Positions 8,690 through 16,537 of a DNA stretch of 64,000 nucleotides are shown in pieces (positions within the stretch are counted from its first letter, which is position 1; each line of letters starts with the position of its first letter). The DNA is taken from contig NZ_BMWA01000013.1 in the NCBI RefSeq assembly GCF_014650995.1, forward strand, positions 62,001 through 126,000, given 5' to 3'. The notes below the pieces were generated by a model. It was not told the DNA's origin, did no database searches, and worked only from the letters and a program-made list of their open reading frames with translations. The position numbers were made by a program, and so were the translations under genes. This DNA comes from Streptomyces viridiviolaceus. Lineage in GTDB: Bacteria; Actinomycetota; Actinomycetes; Streptomycetales; Streptomycetaceae.

Positions 8690-8856
8690 GGAAAGTCATC
8701 GGCTCTGCCGGAACTCTTCCACCGGAAGGCGCGGAGCTGGAGCGGAACCGGGCGCGGTAGGCCGAGGGGGCGACACCGAGCCGCTGCTGGAAGACGCGGC
8801 GCACGGGTTCCGGCGGAGCCGAACCCGGAGAGTCGGGCAACCTCGTCGAGTCTCAT
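8690..8856 (-). pseudogene. Frameshifted C-terminal remnant of an AraC/GlxA-type regulator
   Basis: Reading leftward from 8856, one frame gives MRLDEVARLSGFGSA, the first half of the second AraC helix-turn-helix. The match then continues only after a frame change: VRRVFQQRLGVAPSAYRARFR, the second half of the same motif. Both halves are adjacent and in the right order, so a single frameshift near 8812-8820 broke the gene. The N-terminal sensor domain and first helix-turn-helix are not recognisable upstream. No stop follows at the normal end, so the fragment reads on toward the SRPBCC gene. Confidence 0.7.
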
Positions 8857-8973
8857 GCCGCCTCTGCGTGGGTTGCTCGGGGGGGGCGTCTGGGCCGCTT
8901 CCAGGATCGCGGTGCCGGCGGGGCACAGCCATGGCCGTTTGGACAGACGTCCCACAGATCACGCCATGAGCCG

Positions 8974-9009
8974 GCGGCCGAGGTGTCGAGCCGAGGCCGC
9001 AATTTTTTT
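8974..9009 (+). terminator. Intrinsic-terminator-like hairpin with T7 run
   Basis: GCGGCC / GGCCGC arms (8974-8979, 8995-9000) are followed by AA and seven T residues (9003-9009), a rare T run in this GC-rich DNA. No intact plus-strand gene lies directly upstream, so it may insulate the following sulfonate operon promoter or be left from a lost gene. The loop is long (15 bases), so the structure is only moderately convincing. Confidence 0.4.
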
Positions 9010-9090
9010 CCGCCCGGTTTGCTTTGTTGCGGAAACATGGCGCGGCTACGAAGGTGTCATTGCACTTGCCGTCCGGCCGACTTCCCCGCC

Positions 9091-9126
9091 TTGACCGGCT
9101 ATTGACGCGTGGATAGCGTCCACGGC
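9091..9126 (+). promoter_or_regulatory. Consensus promoter of the sulfonate operon leader, with overlapping inverted repeat
   Basis: TTGACC (9091-9096), a 17-base spacer and TAGCGT (9114-9119) match the vegetative actinobacterial consensus well. The start of transcription would fall about 7 bases after the -10, at or next to the leader-peptide ATG at 9127, implying a leaderless message. A perfect inverted repeat CGTGGA-TAGCG-TCCACG (9108-9124) covers the -10 and could be an operator. Confidence 0.6.
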
Positions 9127-9201
9127 ATGCCCGAGACCCGGCAGTTCCGAAAGAGGCGAGCCATCGATCTGATGCGCGTCGCCACCGCGGTGTGTCGCTG
9201 A
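9127..9201 (+). CDS. Short leader peptide ending Cys-Arg, upstream of sulfonate genes
   Basis: A 24-codon reading frame: MPETRQFRKRRAIDLMRVAT followed by AVCR and TGA. It fits the pattern of short actinobacterial leader peptides found before sulfur uptake and assimilation genes (a basic stretch, IDL-x-RV, and a Cys close to the stop). There is no Shine-Dalgarno, but the predicted transcription start is at the ATG, so translation is probably leaderless. The likely role is in cis: ribosome behaviour at the single Cys codon (9193-9195), two codons before the stop, would report cysteine supply and tune the operon that starts 115 bases later. The mechanism is inferred. Confidence 0.75.
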   Translation: MPETRQFRKRRAIDLMRVATAVCR

Positions 9202-9211
9202 AATCCACCGC
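9187..9211 (+). promoter_or_regulatory. Candidate attenuation hairpin over the leader stop codon
   Basis: GCGGTG (9187-9192) can pair with CACCGC (9206-9211), placing the leader's Cys codon, Arg codon and stop in the loop. The same left arm also lies in the short self-complementary CACCGCGGTG (9183-9192), so two exclusive pairings exist. A stalled ribosome would block the larger stem. The stem is only 6 bp, so this is suggestive. Confidence 0.35.
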
Positions 9212-9316
9212 TCCACTGCCCGTCCAGCCCCGTTTCCGTGTCGCCTCGTCCGGCACCCTGCCCTTTTCTCCGGGGCGCATTCCCTCTTGGCGAAGTCTCT
9301 CACTGTGAAGGCCGTA

Positions 9317-10396
9317 ATGACCTCCCGCACACGCATATCCGGATTCCGGCGTCTGACCTTCCCGGCGGCCGCGTTGACCGCCTCGTTGGTTCTGACCTCC
9401 TGTGTGGACCCGGCGCAGTCCACCGCGAGCAGCAAGGACGTCTCCGCCGAGAAGATCCCGGCCACGGTCTCCCGCGACACCACCCTCACCGTCGGCGCAC
9501 CGGACCTCAAGGTCGCACTCGAACTGTCGGGACAGATCGACAAGCTGCCCTTCAAGGTGAAGTGGGCCAACATCAGCGGCGGCCCTCAGTGCTCGGAGGC
9601 TTTCCGGGCCGACGCCCTCGACGTCTGCTCGGCCGCCGAGATCCCGTCGATCAACGCGCACTGGACGGGGCTCGACACGAAACTCGTGGCGGCGAAGTTC
9701 CGCAAGGATCCGTTGAAGAACCCGATCTACGAACTCGGCATCGCTCCCGGCGCCGGCATCCGCTCGCCGGCGGACCTGCGCGGAAAGAAGATCGCCTACA
9801 GTCCGGGGCAGGCCCAGGGCGCGCTGGTGCTGCGCATCCTGGACAAGGCCGGTCTCACGCAGCAGGATGTCGAACTCGTCGAACTCGCCAGCACCGGAGA
9901 CGTCTATCCCACGGCACTCGGCAACCGCCAGGTCGACGCCGCCCCGATCGCGGACGTCAATATCAAGCGCTATCTGACGAAGTACGGCAAGGAGGGCGGC
10001 ACGACCATCAAACACGGCCTCCGGGACGACCCCGCTCACCTGTGGGCACTGACCGAGTCGGTCGGCGACGCCCAGAAATCCGCCGCGATCAGGGAACTCA
10101 TCAAGTTCTGGGCGAGGGCGCAGATCTGGATCGACAAGCACCCGAAGGAATGGGTGGCGGGCTATTACGTCGAGGACCAGGGACTCAGCCGCGAGGACGG
10201 CGAATATCTGGTCCGGCGGGTCGGCCATCCGGACATTCCCGCGGACTGGACCGACGCCATCCGCCGTCAGCAGCAGACCATCGACCTGCTGGCGAAGGAG
10301 CAGGACCGCGAACCCTTCGAAGCGGACCTTCTCTTCGACCGCCGCTACGAACCGGTGGCCGCCGCGGCCATCGCCGGCGAAGGGACGTCATCATGA
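9317..10396 (+). CDS. ABC transporter substrate-binding lipoprotein, sulfonate/taurine type
   Basis: A 359-residue exported lipoprotein: basic N-terminus, hydrophobic stretch and lipobox LVLTSC, then a periplasmic-binding type II fold like SsuA/TauA (PADLRGKKIAYSPGQAQG, then a domain ending with QTIDLLAKEQ). It would capture an organosulfur or related anion and hand it to the permease downstream. ATG 9317 was chosen because GAAGG precedes it by about 6 bases and it gives a normal signal peptide; GTG 9305 and TTG 9287 are in frame upstream. Its stop overlaps the permease start (ATGA). The Cys-ending leader peptide ahead supports a sulfur role. Confidence 0.88.
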   Translation: MTSRTRISGFRRLTFPAAALTASLVLTSCVDPAQSTASSKDVSAEKIPATVSRDTTLTVGAPDLKVALELSGQIDKLPFKVKWANISGGPQCSEAFRADALDVCSAAEIPSINAHWTGLDTKLVAAKFRKDPLKNPIYELGIAPGAGIRSPADLRGKKIAYSPGQAQGALVLRILDKAGLTQQDVELVELASTGDVYPTALGNRQVDAAPIADVNIKRYLTKYGKEGGTTIKHGLRDDPAHLWALTESVGDAQKSAAIRELIKFWARAQIWIDKHPKEWVAGYYVEDQGLSREDGEYLVRRVGHPDIPADWTDAIRRQQQTIDLLAKEQDREPFEADLLFDRRYEPVAAAAIAGEGTSS

Positions 10397-11250
10397 GCAC
10401 CACCACCCTCGACGAACAGGCGCCGCCGGCGGTCGGCGCCCCGGCGGCCGCGGTCCGCCCGCGCCGCGCCGGCCGCAAGAGGCTCGGTCCCGGCCGGCCC
10501 GTGCCGTACGGCTGGGCGATCGGCCCGCTGCTGCTGCTCGCGCTCTGGGCGGCGGGCTCCGGCCTGGGCCTGGTCGACGCGCGCAGCCTGCCCGCGCCGT
10601 GGACCATCGCCGGCACCGCCGCGGACCTGATCGACAGCGGCAAGCTGCAGTCGCACCTGGCCACCTCCGGCCAACGCGCCCTGCTCGGACTGCTGTTCGG
10701 CGTAGCGGCGGGTCTGCTGCTCGCGCTGGTCTCCGGCCTGAGCCGGCTCGGTGAGGCGGTGATCGACGGTCCCGTGCAGATCAAGCGGGCCATCCCCTCG
10801 CTGGCGCTGATACCGCTGCTGATCCTCTGGTTCGGCATCGGCGAGACGATGAAGGTCATCACGATCGCTCTCGGTGTCTTCGTACCGGTGTACATCCACA
10901 CGCACAACGGGCTGCGCACCATCGACAACCGCTACGCCGAACTCGCCGAGACCGTGCGCCTCGGCCGGCTCGCCTTCGTCCGGCACGTCGTGCTCCCCGG
11001 CGCTCTGCCCGGCTTCCTACTCGGCATGCGCTTCGCGGTGACCGCCGCGTGGCTCGCGCTGGTCGTGGTGGAGCAGGTCAACGCCACCAGCGGCATCGGC
11101 TACATGATGGAGCTCGCGCGGACGTACGGGCAGACCGACGTGATCATCGTCGGCCTCGTCGTGTACGGCCTGCTCGGCCTCGTCTCCGACGCCCTCGTAC
11201 GACTCGTGGAGAGGAGGACCCTGACATGGCGACGCACACTGGCGGGCTGA
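10393..11250 (+). CDS. ABC transporter permease, SsuC/TauC type
   Basis: A 285-residue membrane protein with about six helices after an Ala/Pro/Arg-rich N-terminus. It has the EAA-loop signature (YAELAETVRLGRLAFVRHVVLPGALPG), which docks the ATPase. VQIKRAIPSLALIPLLILWFG is the typical SsuC core. It forms the channel for the substrate delivered by the upstream lipoprotein. It overlaps the preceding gene by 4 bases and the next by 25, so it is tightly coupled. Confidence 0.9.
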   Translation: MSTTTLDEQAPPAVGAPAAAVRPRRAGRKRLGPGRPVPYGWAIGPLLLLALWAAGSGLGLVDARSLPAPWTIAGTAADLIDSGKLQSHLATSGQRALLGLLFGVAAGLLLALVSGLSRLGEAVIDGPVQIKRAIPSLALIPLLILWFGIGETMKVITIALGVFVPVYIHTHNGLRTIDNRYAELAETVRLGRLAFVRHVVLPGALPGFLLGMRFAVTAAWLALVVVEQVNATSGIGYMMELARTYGQTDVIIVGLVVYGLLGLVSDALVRLVERRTLTWRRTLAG

Positions 11251-11984
11251 CGAAGACCGAGGGGCACGCGACGGTCCGGATCGAGAACCTGGTGCGCTCC
11301 TTCGGCGAGCGCCGGGTGCTGGACGGGCTGGACCTGTCCATCGCGCCGGGCGAGTTCGTCGCCCTGCTCGGGCGCAGCGGGTCCGGCAAGAGCACGCTGC
11401 TGCGGGCGCTGGCCCGGCTCGACCACGAGGTGGCGGGCGGCGGCGAGCTCACGGCTCCGGACCACGTGTCCGTCGTCTTCCAGGACGCGCGGCTGCTGCC
11501 CTGGAAGCGACTGCTGGACAACGTGGTCCTGGGTCTGGACGGCCCCTCGGCGCGGGAGCGCGGCACGGCGGCCCTCGCCGAGGTCGGACTCGCCGGCCGT
11601 GAGCGCGCCTGGCCCGTCGAGCTGTCCGGGGGCGAGCAGCAGCGCGTGTCCCTGGCCCGTTCCCTCGTGCGGGAGCCACAACTGCTGCTCGCCGACGAGC
11701 CGTTCGGTGCGCTGGACGCGCTCACCCGGATCAGGATGCACGCGCTGTTGCGCCGTCTGTGCGAGCGGCACCGGCCCGCCGTGCTCCTCGTCACCCACGA
11801 CGTGGACGAGGCCATCGCGCTCGCGGACCGGGTCGTGGTGCTGGACCGGGGCCGGATCGCCGCCGACCTGCCCGTGGACCTCCCGGCTCCGCGCCGGGGC
11901 GGCAGCGCCGAGTACGCGGCCCTGCGCGGCCGGCTGCTCGCCAGGCTCGGAGTGGATCTCGTCGAGGAGGACAACGCGGCATGA
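11226..11984 (+). CDS. ABC transporter ATP-binding protein, SsuB/TauB type
   Basis: A 252-residue ATPase. Walker A is GRSGSGKST (Lys55), the Q-loop is VVFQDARLLPW, the signature is LSGGEQQRVSLARSL, Walker B is LLLADEPFGALD, and the H-loop is VTHDVDEA. The VFQDARLLPW sequence is characteristic of nitrate/sulfonate/taurine ATPases. It energises import through the neighbouring permease. It starts inside the permease gene and its stop overlaps the monooxygenase start. Confidence 0.93.
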   Translation: MATHTGGLTKTEGHATVRIENLVRSFGERRVLDGLDLSIAPGEFVALLGRSGSGKSTLLRALARLDHEVAGGGELTAPDHVSVVFQDARLLPWKRLLDNVVLGLDGPSARERGTAALAEVGLAGRERAWPVELSGGEQQRVSLARSLVREPQLLLADEPFGALDALTRIRMHALLRRLCERHRPAVLLVTHDVDEAIALADRVVVLDRGRIAADLPVDLPAPRRGGSAEYAALRGRLLARLGVDLVEEDNAA

Positions 11985-13318
11985 GCGCCCGGAAGCTGCA
12001 CCTGAACCTGTTCGTCTACCCGGGCGGTCACCACGAGGCCGCCTGGCGCTACCACGGCACGGATCCCGGCCGGCTCCTGGACATCGGGTTCTACCAGGAT
12101 CTCGCCCGCAGGGCCGAACGGGCCGCGTTCGACGCCGTGTTCTTCGCGGACGGCCCGTCGCTGGCCGACAACGTGCGCTACGCCAGCCGGTTCCGCCTGG
12201 AGCCGTTCACCTGGCTGTCGGCCGTCGCCGCCGCCACCGAGCGCATCGGACTGATCGCCACCGCGTCGACCACCTACACCGAGCCGTACAACCTGGCCCG
12301 TCTCTTCGCCTCGCTGGATCATCTCAGCCGGGGACGTGCTGGCTGGAACATCGTGACGACGGGGGCTCCGCAGGCCGCCGCCAACTTCGGCCTCGACGAG
12401 CACCCGGTGCACGCCGAACGGTACGACCGGGCCCGGGAGTTCGTGGACGTCGTGACGAAGCTGTGGGACAGCTGGGAGGACGAGGCGCTGGTCGCCGACC
12501 AGAAGTCCGGGCTGTTCGCCGACACCGACCGCATCCACGAGATCGACCACGCCGGCCGCCATCTGAAGGTGCGCGGACCTCTGAACCTGCCCCGCTCCCC
12601 GCAGGGCCGCCCGGTCTACGTACAGGCCGGGTCCTCCGAGGACGGCCGTGCCTTCGCGGCGGCGTACGCCGAGGCCGTGTTCACGGCGCACCAGACGCTG
12701 CGCAGCGGCCAGGAGTTCTACGCCGACGTCAAGGCGCGGGCCGCGGCGCTCGGCCGGGATCCGCACCAGGTGATCGTCCTGCCCGGCATCAGCCCCTTCA
12801 TCGGCTCGACCGAGGCGGAGGCACGCGCGCTGCACGAGGAGTTCGACGAACTCACCCAGCCCGCGTACTCGCTCCAGCTGCTCCAGCGGCTGCTGGGCCT
12901 GGAGCTGAGCGAGGAGGAGCTCGACGGCCCGGTGCCGCGGGCCCTCATCGAGACGCGGGGCGAGCGCGGCAACGGCAGCCGCTTCCAGCTCGTCCTGGAC
13001 ATCATCGACCGCGAACAGCCCACGGTCCGCGGGCTCCTGCACCGCCTCGCGGGCGCCCGCGGCCACCGCGTGGTGGCCGGCACCCCCGAGCAGATCGCCG
13101 ACGAGATCCAGGAGTGGTTCGAGCACGGAGCGGCCGACGGATTCAACATCATGCCGCCCTGGCTCACCGGTGGGTTCGACCTCTTCGCCGAGCACGTGGT
13201 GCCGATCCTGCGGGCGCGCGGCCTGTTCCGCACCGCCTACACCGGCTCCACGCTCCGCGAGCACTACGGGCTGCCGCGTCCCGCCGCCGCCCCCGTCCCG
13301 TCGAAGGAGATCGCGTGA
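11981..13318 (+). CDS. FMN-dependent monooxygenase, NtaA/SnaA/DszA family
   Basis: A 445-residue luciferase-fold (TIM barrel) enzyme. LHLNLFVYPGGHHEAAWRY at the start, the AFDAVFFADGPSLAD block, and RAGWNIVTTGAPQAAANFG are hallmarks of the NtaA/SnaA/SoxA/DszA group. These enzymes use FMNH2 from a separate reductase to oxidise sulfones, aminopolycarboxylates or related compounds. With the sulfonate-type transporter it probably releases sulfur from an imported organosulfur compound in the cytoplasm; the substrate is not known. No flavin reductase is encoded in the operon. Confidence 0.9.
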   Translation: MSARKLHLNLFVYPGGHHEAAWRYHGTDPGRLLDIGFYQDLARRAERAAFDAVFFADGPSLADNVRYASRFRLEPFTWLSAVAAATERIGLIATASTTYTEPYNLARLFASLDHLSRGRAGWNIVTTGAPQAAANFGLDEHPVHAERYDRAREFVDVVTKLWDSWEDEALVADQKSGLFADTDRIHEIDHAGRHLKVRGPLNLPRSPQGRPVYVQAGSSEDGRAFAAAYAEAVFTAHQTLRSGQEFYADVKARAAALGRDPHQVIVLPGISPFIGSTEAEARALHEEFDELTQPAYSLQLLQRLLGLELSEEELDGPVPRALIETRGERGNGSRFQLVLDIIDREQPTVRGLLHRLAGARGHRVVAGTPEQIADEIQEWFEHGAADGFNIMPPWLTGGFDLFAEHVVPILRARGLFRTAYTGSTLREHYGLPRPAAAPVPSKEIA

Positions 13319-14565
13319 CCGTGTCCGGACCCCGTCCCTCCCGCCGGGGGTTCGTCGCCCTCGGCGCGGCGGCCCTGCTGTCGGCGTCCGTCGCCGTACC
13401 GCGGGCCGTCGCCGCCGACCGCCGCTCGGCGGTGCTCACCTGGTACGACGCCACGGCGGAGGCCATCGCGGCGGCCGGAGCCGCCACGCAGGTCACCAAC
13501 AGCCGTACCTGGGCGATCGGTTGGCTGGCGGCGGCCCGTGCCGCCCGCGACGTCCCGCGAGGCGTCGACCGTGCCGCCTACCAGGAGGCCGCGCTCGTCT
13601 CGGCCGTGCACCACGCGCTGGTGGACCTGGTCCCCGCCCGGGCCGAGCAGCTCGACGCGACGTTCCAACAGAGCATCGACCGCATCCCGGGCGGCGAGGC
13701 CCGGGGCCTCGGCGTCGCGGCGGGACGGCGGGAGGCCGCGCACGTCCTCGGCTCGCGCCGGAGCGACGGGCTCGACCCCGCCTCGGTCAACGCCCCGTAC
13801 CCCGTCCCGGCCCCCCGGCCCGGCATCTGGCAGCCGACACCGCCGGCGTACGCCCCGGCGACCCAGTACGGCAACCGCCTCGCCGTGCCCTTCCTGCTCA
13901 GGAGGCCCGACCAGTTCAGACCGGGGCCGCCGCCCGCCCTGGACTCCGACCGCTATGCCGCGGACCTGGCGGAGGTGCGTGCCTACGGCGCCGTGGACAG
14001 CAAGGCGCGCAGCCCGCACCAGACGGAGACGGCCGCCTTCTGGCTGGGCTCCTCCCTCACCCTGTACACCGAGCCGCTGCGGGTGGCGCTCTCCCGCTCA
14101 CCCCATGGGATCGCCGAACAGGCACGGCAGGTCGCCCTGTTCCACGTGGCCCTGGTGGACACGCAGATCGCCACGTCCGACGGCAAGTACGCCTACGAGC
14201 GGTGGCGTCCGGTCACGGCGATCCGCACCGGGACCATCGACCCGGACCCGGGCTGGACGCCGCTGCACACCACGCCCGCGCACCCCGACCACCCGAGCGG
14301 GCACAACACCTACTCGGGGGCGGCGGAGTCCGTGCTCACGGCGTTCTTCGGTCCGCGCACCGCGCCGTTCGAACTGACCAGTCCCACCGCGCCCGGGGTC
14401 ACCCGCACGTACACCGACTGGAAGCGGCTGTCGGACGAGAACGTGGAGGCGCGGATCCTCTCCGGCATCCACACCAGGTCGGCCGACGAGGCCGGCATCG
14501 CGCTGGGCAGGCGGGTGGCCCGGTTCGCGCTGGAGCACGCCGGGGAGCTGTTCGCCGCCCGGTGA
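13315..14565 (+). CDS. Exported vanadium-dependent haloperoxidase / PAP2-superfamily enzyme
   Basis: A 416-residue protein starting at GTG 13315, whose start overlaps the monooxygenase stop. A twin-arginine signal (SRRGFVALGAAALL) and Ala-rich cleavage region suggest Tat export. Vanadate/phosphate-binding motifs are present: Lys291-x6-Arg298-Pro299 (KYAYERWRP), HPSGH at 326-330, and Arg380-x5-His386 (RILSGIH). These match the vanadium haloperoxidase pattern, with minor drift (Ala for Ser before Arg380). The enzyme may oxidise halide with peroxide or act as an acid phosphatase. Its place in a sulfonate operon is unusual. Confidence 0.85.
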   Translation: MTVSGPRPSRRGFVALGAAALLSASVAVPRAVAADRRSAVLTWYDATAEAIAAAGAATQVTNSRTWAIGWLAAARAARDVPRGVDRAAYQEAALVSAVHHALVDLVPARAEQLDATFQQSIDRIPGGEARGLGVAAGRREAAHVLGSRRSDGLDPASVNAPYPVPAPRPGIWQPTPPAYAPATQYGNRLAVPFLLRRPDQFRPGPPPALDSDRYAADLAEVRAYGAVDSKARSPHQTETAAFWLGSSLTLYTEPLRVALSRSPHGIAEQARQVALFHVALVDTQIATSDGKYAYERWRPVTAIRTGTIDPDPGWTPLHTTPAHPDHPSGHNTYSGAAESVLTAFFGPRTAPFELTSPTAPGVTRTYTDWKRLSDENVEARILSGIHTRSADEAGIALGRRVARFALEHAGELFAAR

Positions 14566-14582
14566 GGGCGCGGGGCGGCTGT

Positions 14583-14611
14583 GGGGCGCGGGAGCAGCAG
14601 TCCCGCGCCCC
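14583..14611. terminator. Strong hairpin between convergent operons
   Basis: Perfect 11-bp arms (GGGGCGCGGGA / TCCCGCGCCCC) with a 7-base loop lie between the haloperoxidase stop and the glycogen-debranching-like stop. It is well placed to end both transcripts. Confidence 0.65.
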
Positions 14612-14617
14612 GGCCGC

Positions 14618-16537
14618 TCAGATCTGCTGCAGCGCCGTCCGCAGGGCCAGCGGCGTGGCGGCGGCCCAGGCCTGCGGTGAGCACGCGTGCTGGTACGGGA
14701 CGGGTCCGGCGGTCGCCGCGCGGTCGTACCCGGCGATGACCTCGGGCAGCCGGTGACCGTGGTGGGCCGCCGCCGCGACGAGGCCCTCGGCGACAGTGCG
14801 CACCTCGGCGGCGAGACCGTGGCGGGCCAGTCCGAGGGCGATGACGGCGTTGTCGTGCGGCCATGCGCTGCCCCGGTGATAGGACAACGGGTGGTAGGGC
14901 CGCTGTCCGGCCGCCAGGGTCCGGATCGCCCAGCCCGAGAAGAAGTCGGGCTCCAGCAGCCTCCGGCCCACCCGGCGGGCGCGGTCCTCGTCGAGGATGC
15001 CCGACCACAGCAGGTGTCCGGCGTCCGACGCCAGGGCGTCTACCTGGCGGCCCGCTCCGTCCAGCGCGAGGGCGGGGAAGTCGGCCTCCGGCATCCAGAA
15101 GTCCGTGAGGAACCGGTCGCGCAACCGGTCGGCGGTCTCGCGCAGGCGCCGGGCGTACGGCTCGTCCCGCCAGACCGCGTGGGCGAGTTCGGCCGTGCGC
15201 ACGAGGGCGTCGTAGGCGTAGCCCTGTGCCTCCGACACCGCGACGGGGCCCTGCGCCTGGGTGCCGTCGCGGAAGCAGACGGCGCCCGCGGAGTCCTTCC
15301 AGTTCTGGTTGACCAGTCCGCCCGGGTCCGGGGTGTAGACGAGGTAGCCGTGCTCCCCCAGACCGCCGTCGGTGAGCATCCAGTCCACGGCCTGCCGTGC
15401 GTGCCGCTCCAGGCGCTTCGCCGGACCGGCGTCGCCGACGGTCTCGTAGTGGGCGTGGAGCAGCACCAGGAACAGGGGCGTGGCGTCGACGGCCCCGTAG
15501 TACCGGCCGTACGGGACCTGCCGGAAGTGGGCGAGTTCTCCGTGCCGGGTCTCGTGGACGATGCGGCCCGGCTGCTCACCGCTGAAGGCGTCGTGGCGCT
15601 GCCCCTGCGTGGCGGCGAGCGCGCTCAGTACGGCGGCCGCCGTCGCGGGCCGGTACGGGAGCAGGAAGTAGGACGTCAGCAGGGAGTCCCGGCCGAACAG
15701 GGTGAGGAACCAGGGGATGCCGGCGGCGGGTATGCGCACCTCCTCGCCGTCCACGCCGGTGACCGGGATGGTCAGCAGGTCGACGTCGGCGAGGCCGCGC
15801 TCGCAGGCGCGCGTCAGGTCGTCCGTGCCGTCCACCGCCGTGGGGTCGTGCCTGTGCGGCCGCCGTGCGGCGGGGGCGGTGAGCGGGCGGCCGTGGGGAC
15901 GGGCGTGGACGGTCAGGCGCAGGTCGGCCTGTCCGTGCGCCGCGAGGTGCAGGCGCCAGGTCAGCGTCCGTGCGGTGCCCCGCGGTTCCGGGGCCGTGGT
16001 GCCGGCCGGGTCCGGGGCGGGGCGGCAGGTGACGTCGGTGGCGGCGTGCCAGTCGGATCGCCGGTAGTCGAAGCGCAGTCCGTCGGCCGTGTCGTGGACC
16101 TCGTGTTCCGCGCCGGGCTTGGCGTAGTGGCGGTCGTCGGCGCGCAGTTCGAACAGGTCGGCGAAGTCGGCGTCGACGGTGAGGGCGACGCGGGCCGTCA
16201 CGGGGTCGGGGCGGTTGCTGACCAGGCGCAGGTGTTCGGTGAACGTGCCGGCACCGACGCTCTGCCGACGGAAGACGGTGTAGGCGGGCGGGTCGTCCCG
16301 CGTGCCCTCCGGGGTCAGGACGCAGCCGGCCGTGTCGTCCGTCTCCGCCGTGGCCGGCACCAGGGCGAGGGGGCGGCCGCCGTCGACGGTGAGCTGCCAG
16401 CGGCTGAGGTGACGGGCGTCGCGGGCGAACAGTCCGTCGGGGGCGGAGCCGCGGGTGCCGCTGATCTCCCCGTCGGCGGCGAGGCGTACGAAGGTGGCGT
16501 CGCGCACCAGTTGGACGCGGTGGTCGGCCACGGTCAT
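14618..16537 (-). CDS. Glycogen-debranching / amylo-alpha-1,6-glucosidase-like protein
   Basis: A 639-residue protein with an N-terminal beta-domain (about 1-250) of the glycogen-debranching N-terminal type (VRDATFVRL, SAPDGLFARDARHLSRW) and a C-terminal (alpha/alpha)6 barrel (about 280-630). WFLTLFGRDSLLTSYFLLP, RYYGAVDATPLFL, DSAGHLLW-like and YHRGSAWPHDNAVIALGLARHG are characteristic. It would remove glucosyl units from an oligosaccharide in the cytoplasm. The start overlaps the upstream hydrolase stop by 4 bases. The barrel could also belong to an uncharacterised glycoside hydrolase group; the substrate is unassigned. Confidence 0.82.
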   Translation of the reverse strand: MTVADHRVQLVRDATFVRLAADGEISGTRGSAPDGLFARDARHLSRWQLTVDGGRPLALVPATAETDDTAGCVLTPEGTRDDPPAYTVFRRQSVGAGTFTEHLRLVSNRPDPVTARVALTVDADFADLFELRADDRHYAKPGAEHEVHDTADGLRFDYRRSDWHAATDVTCRPAPDPAGTTAPEPRGTARTLTWRLHLAAHGQADLRLTVHARPHGRPLTAPAARRPHRHDPTAVDGTDDLTRACERGLADVDLLTIPVTGVDGEEVRIPAAGIPWFLTLFGRDSLLTSYFLLPYRPATAAAVLSALAATQGQRHDAFSGEQPGRIVHETRHGELAHFRQVPYGRYYGAVDATPLFLVLLHAHYETVGDAGPAKRLERHARQAVDWMLTDGGLGEHGYLVYTPDPGGLVNQNWKDSAGAVCFRDGTQAQGPVAVSEAQGYAYDALVRTAELAHAVWRDEPYARRLRETADRLRDRFLTDFWMPEADFPALALDGAGRQVDALASDAGHLLWSGILDEDRARRVGRRLLEPDFFSGWAIRTLAAGQRPYHPLSYHRGSAWPHDNAVIALGLARHGLAAEVRTVAEGLVAAAAHHGHRLPEVIAGYDRAATAGPVPYQHACSPQAWAAATPLALRTALQQI

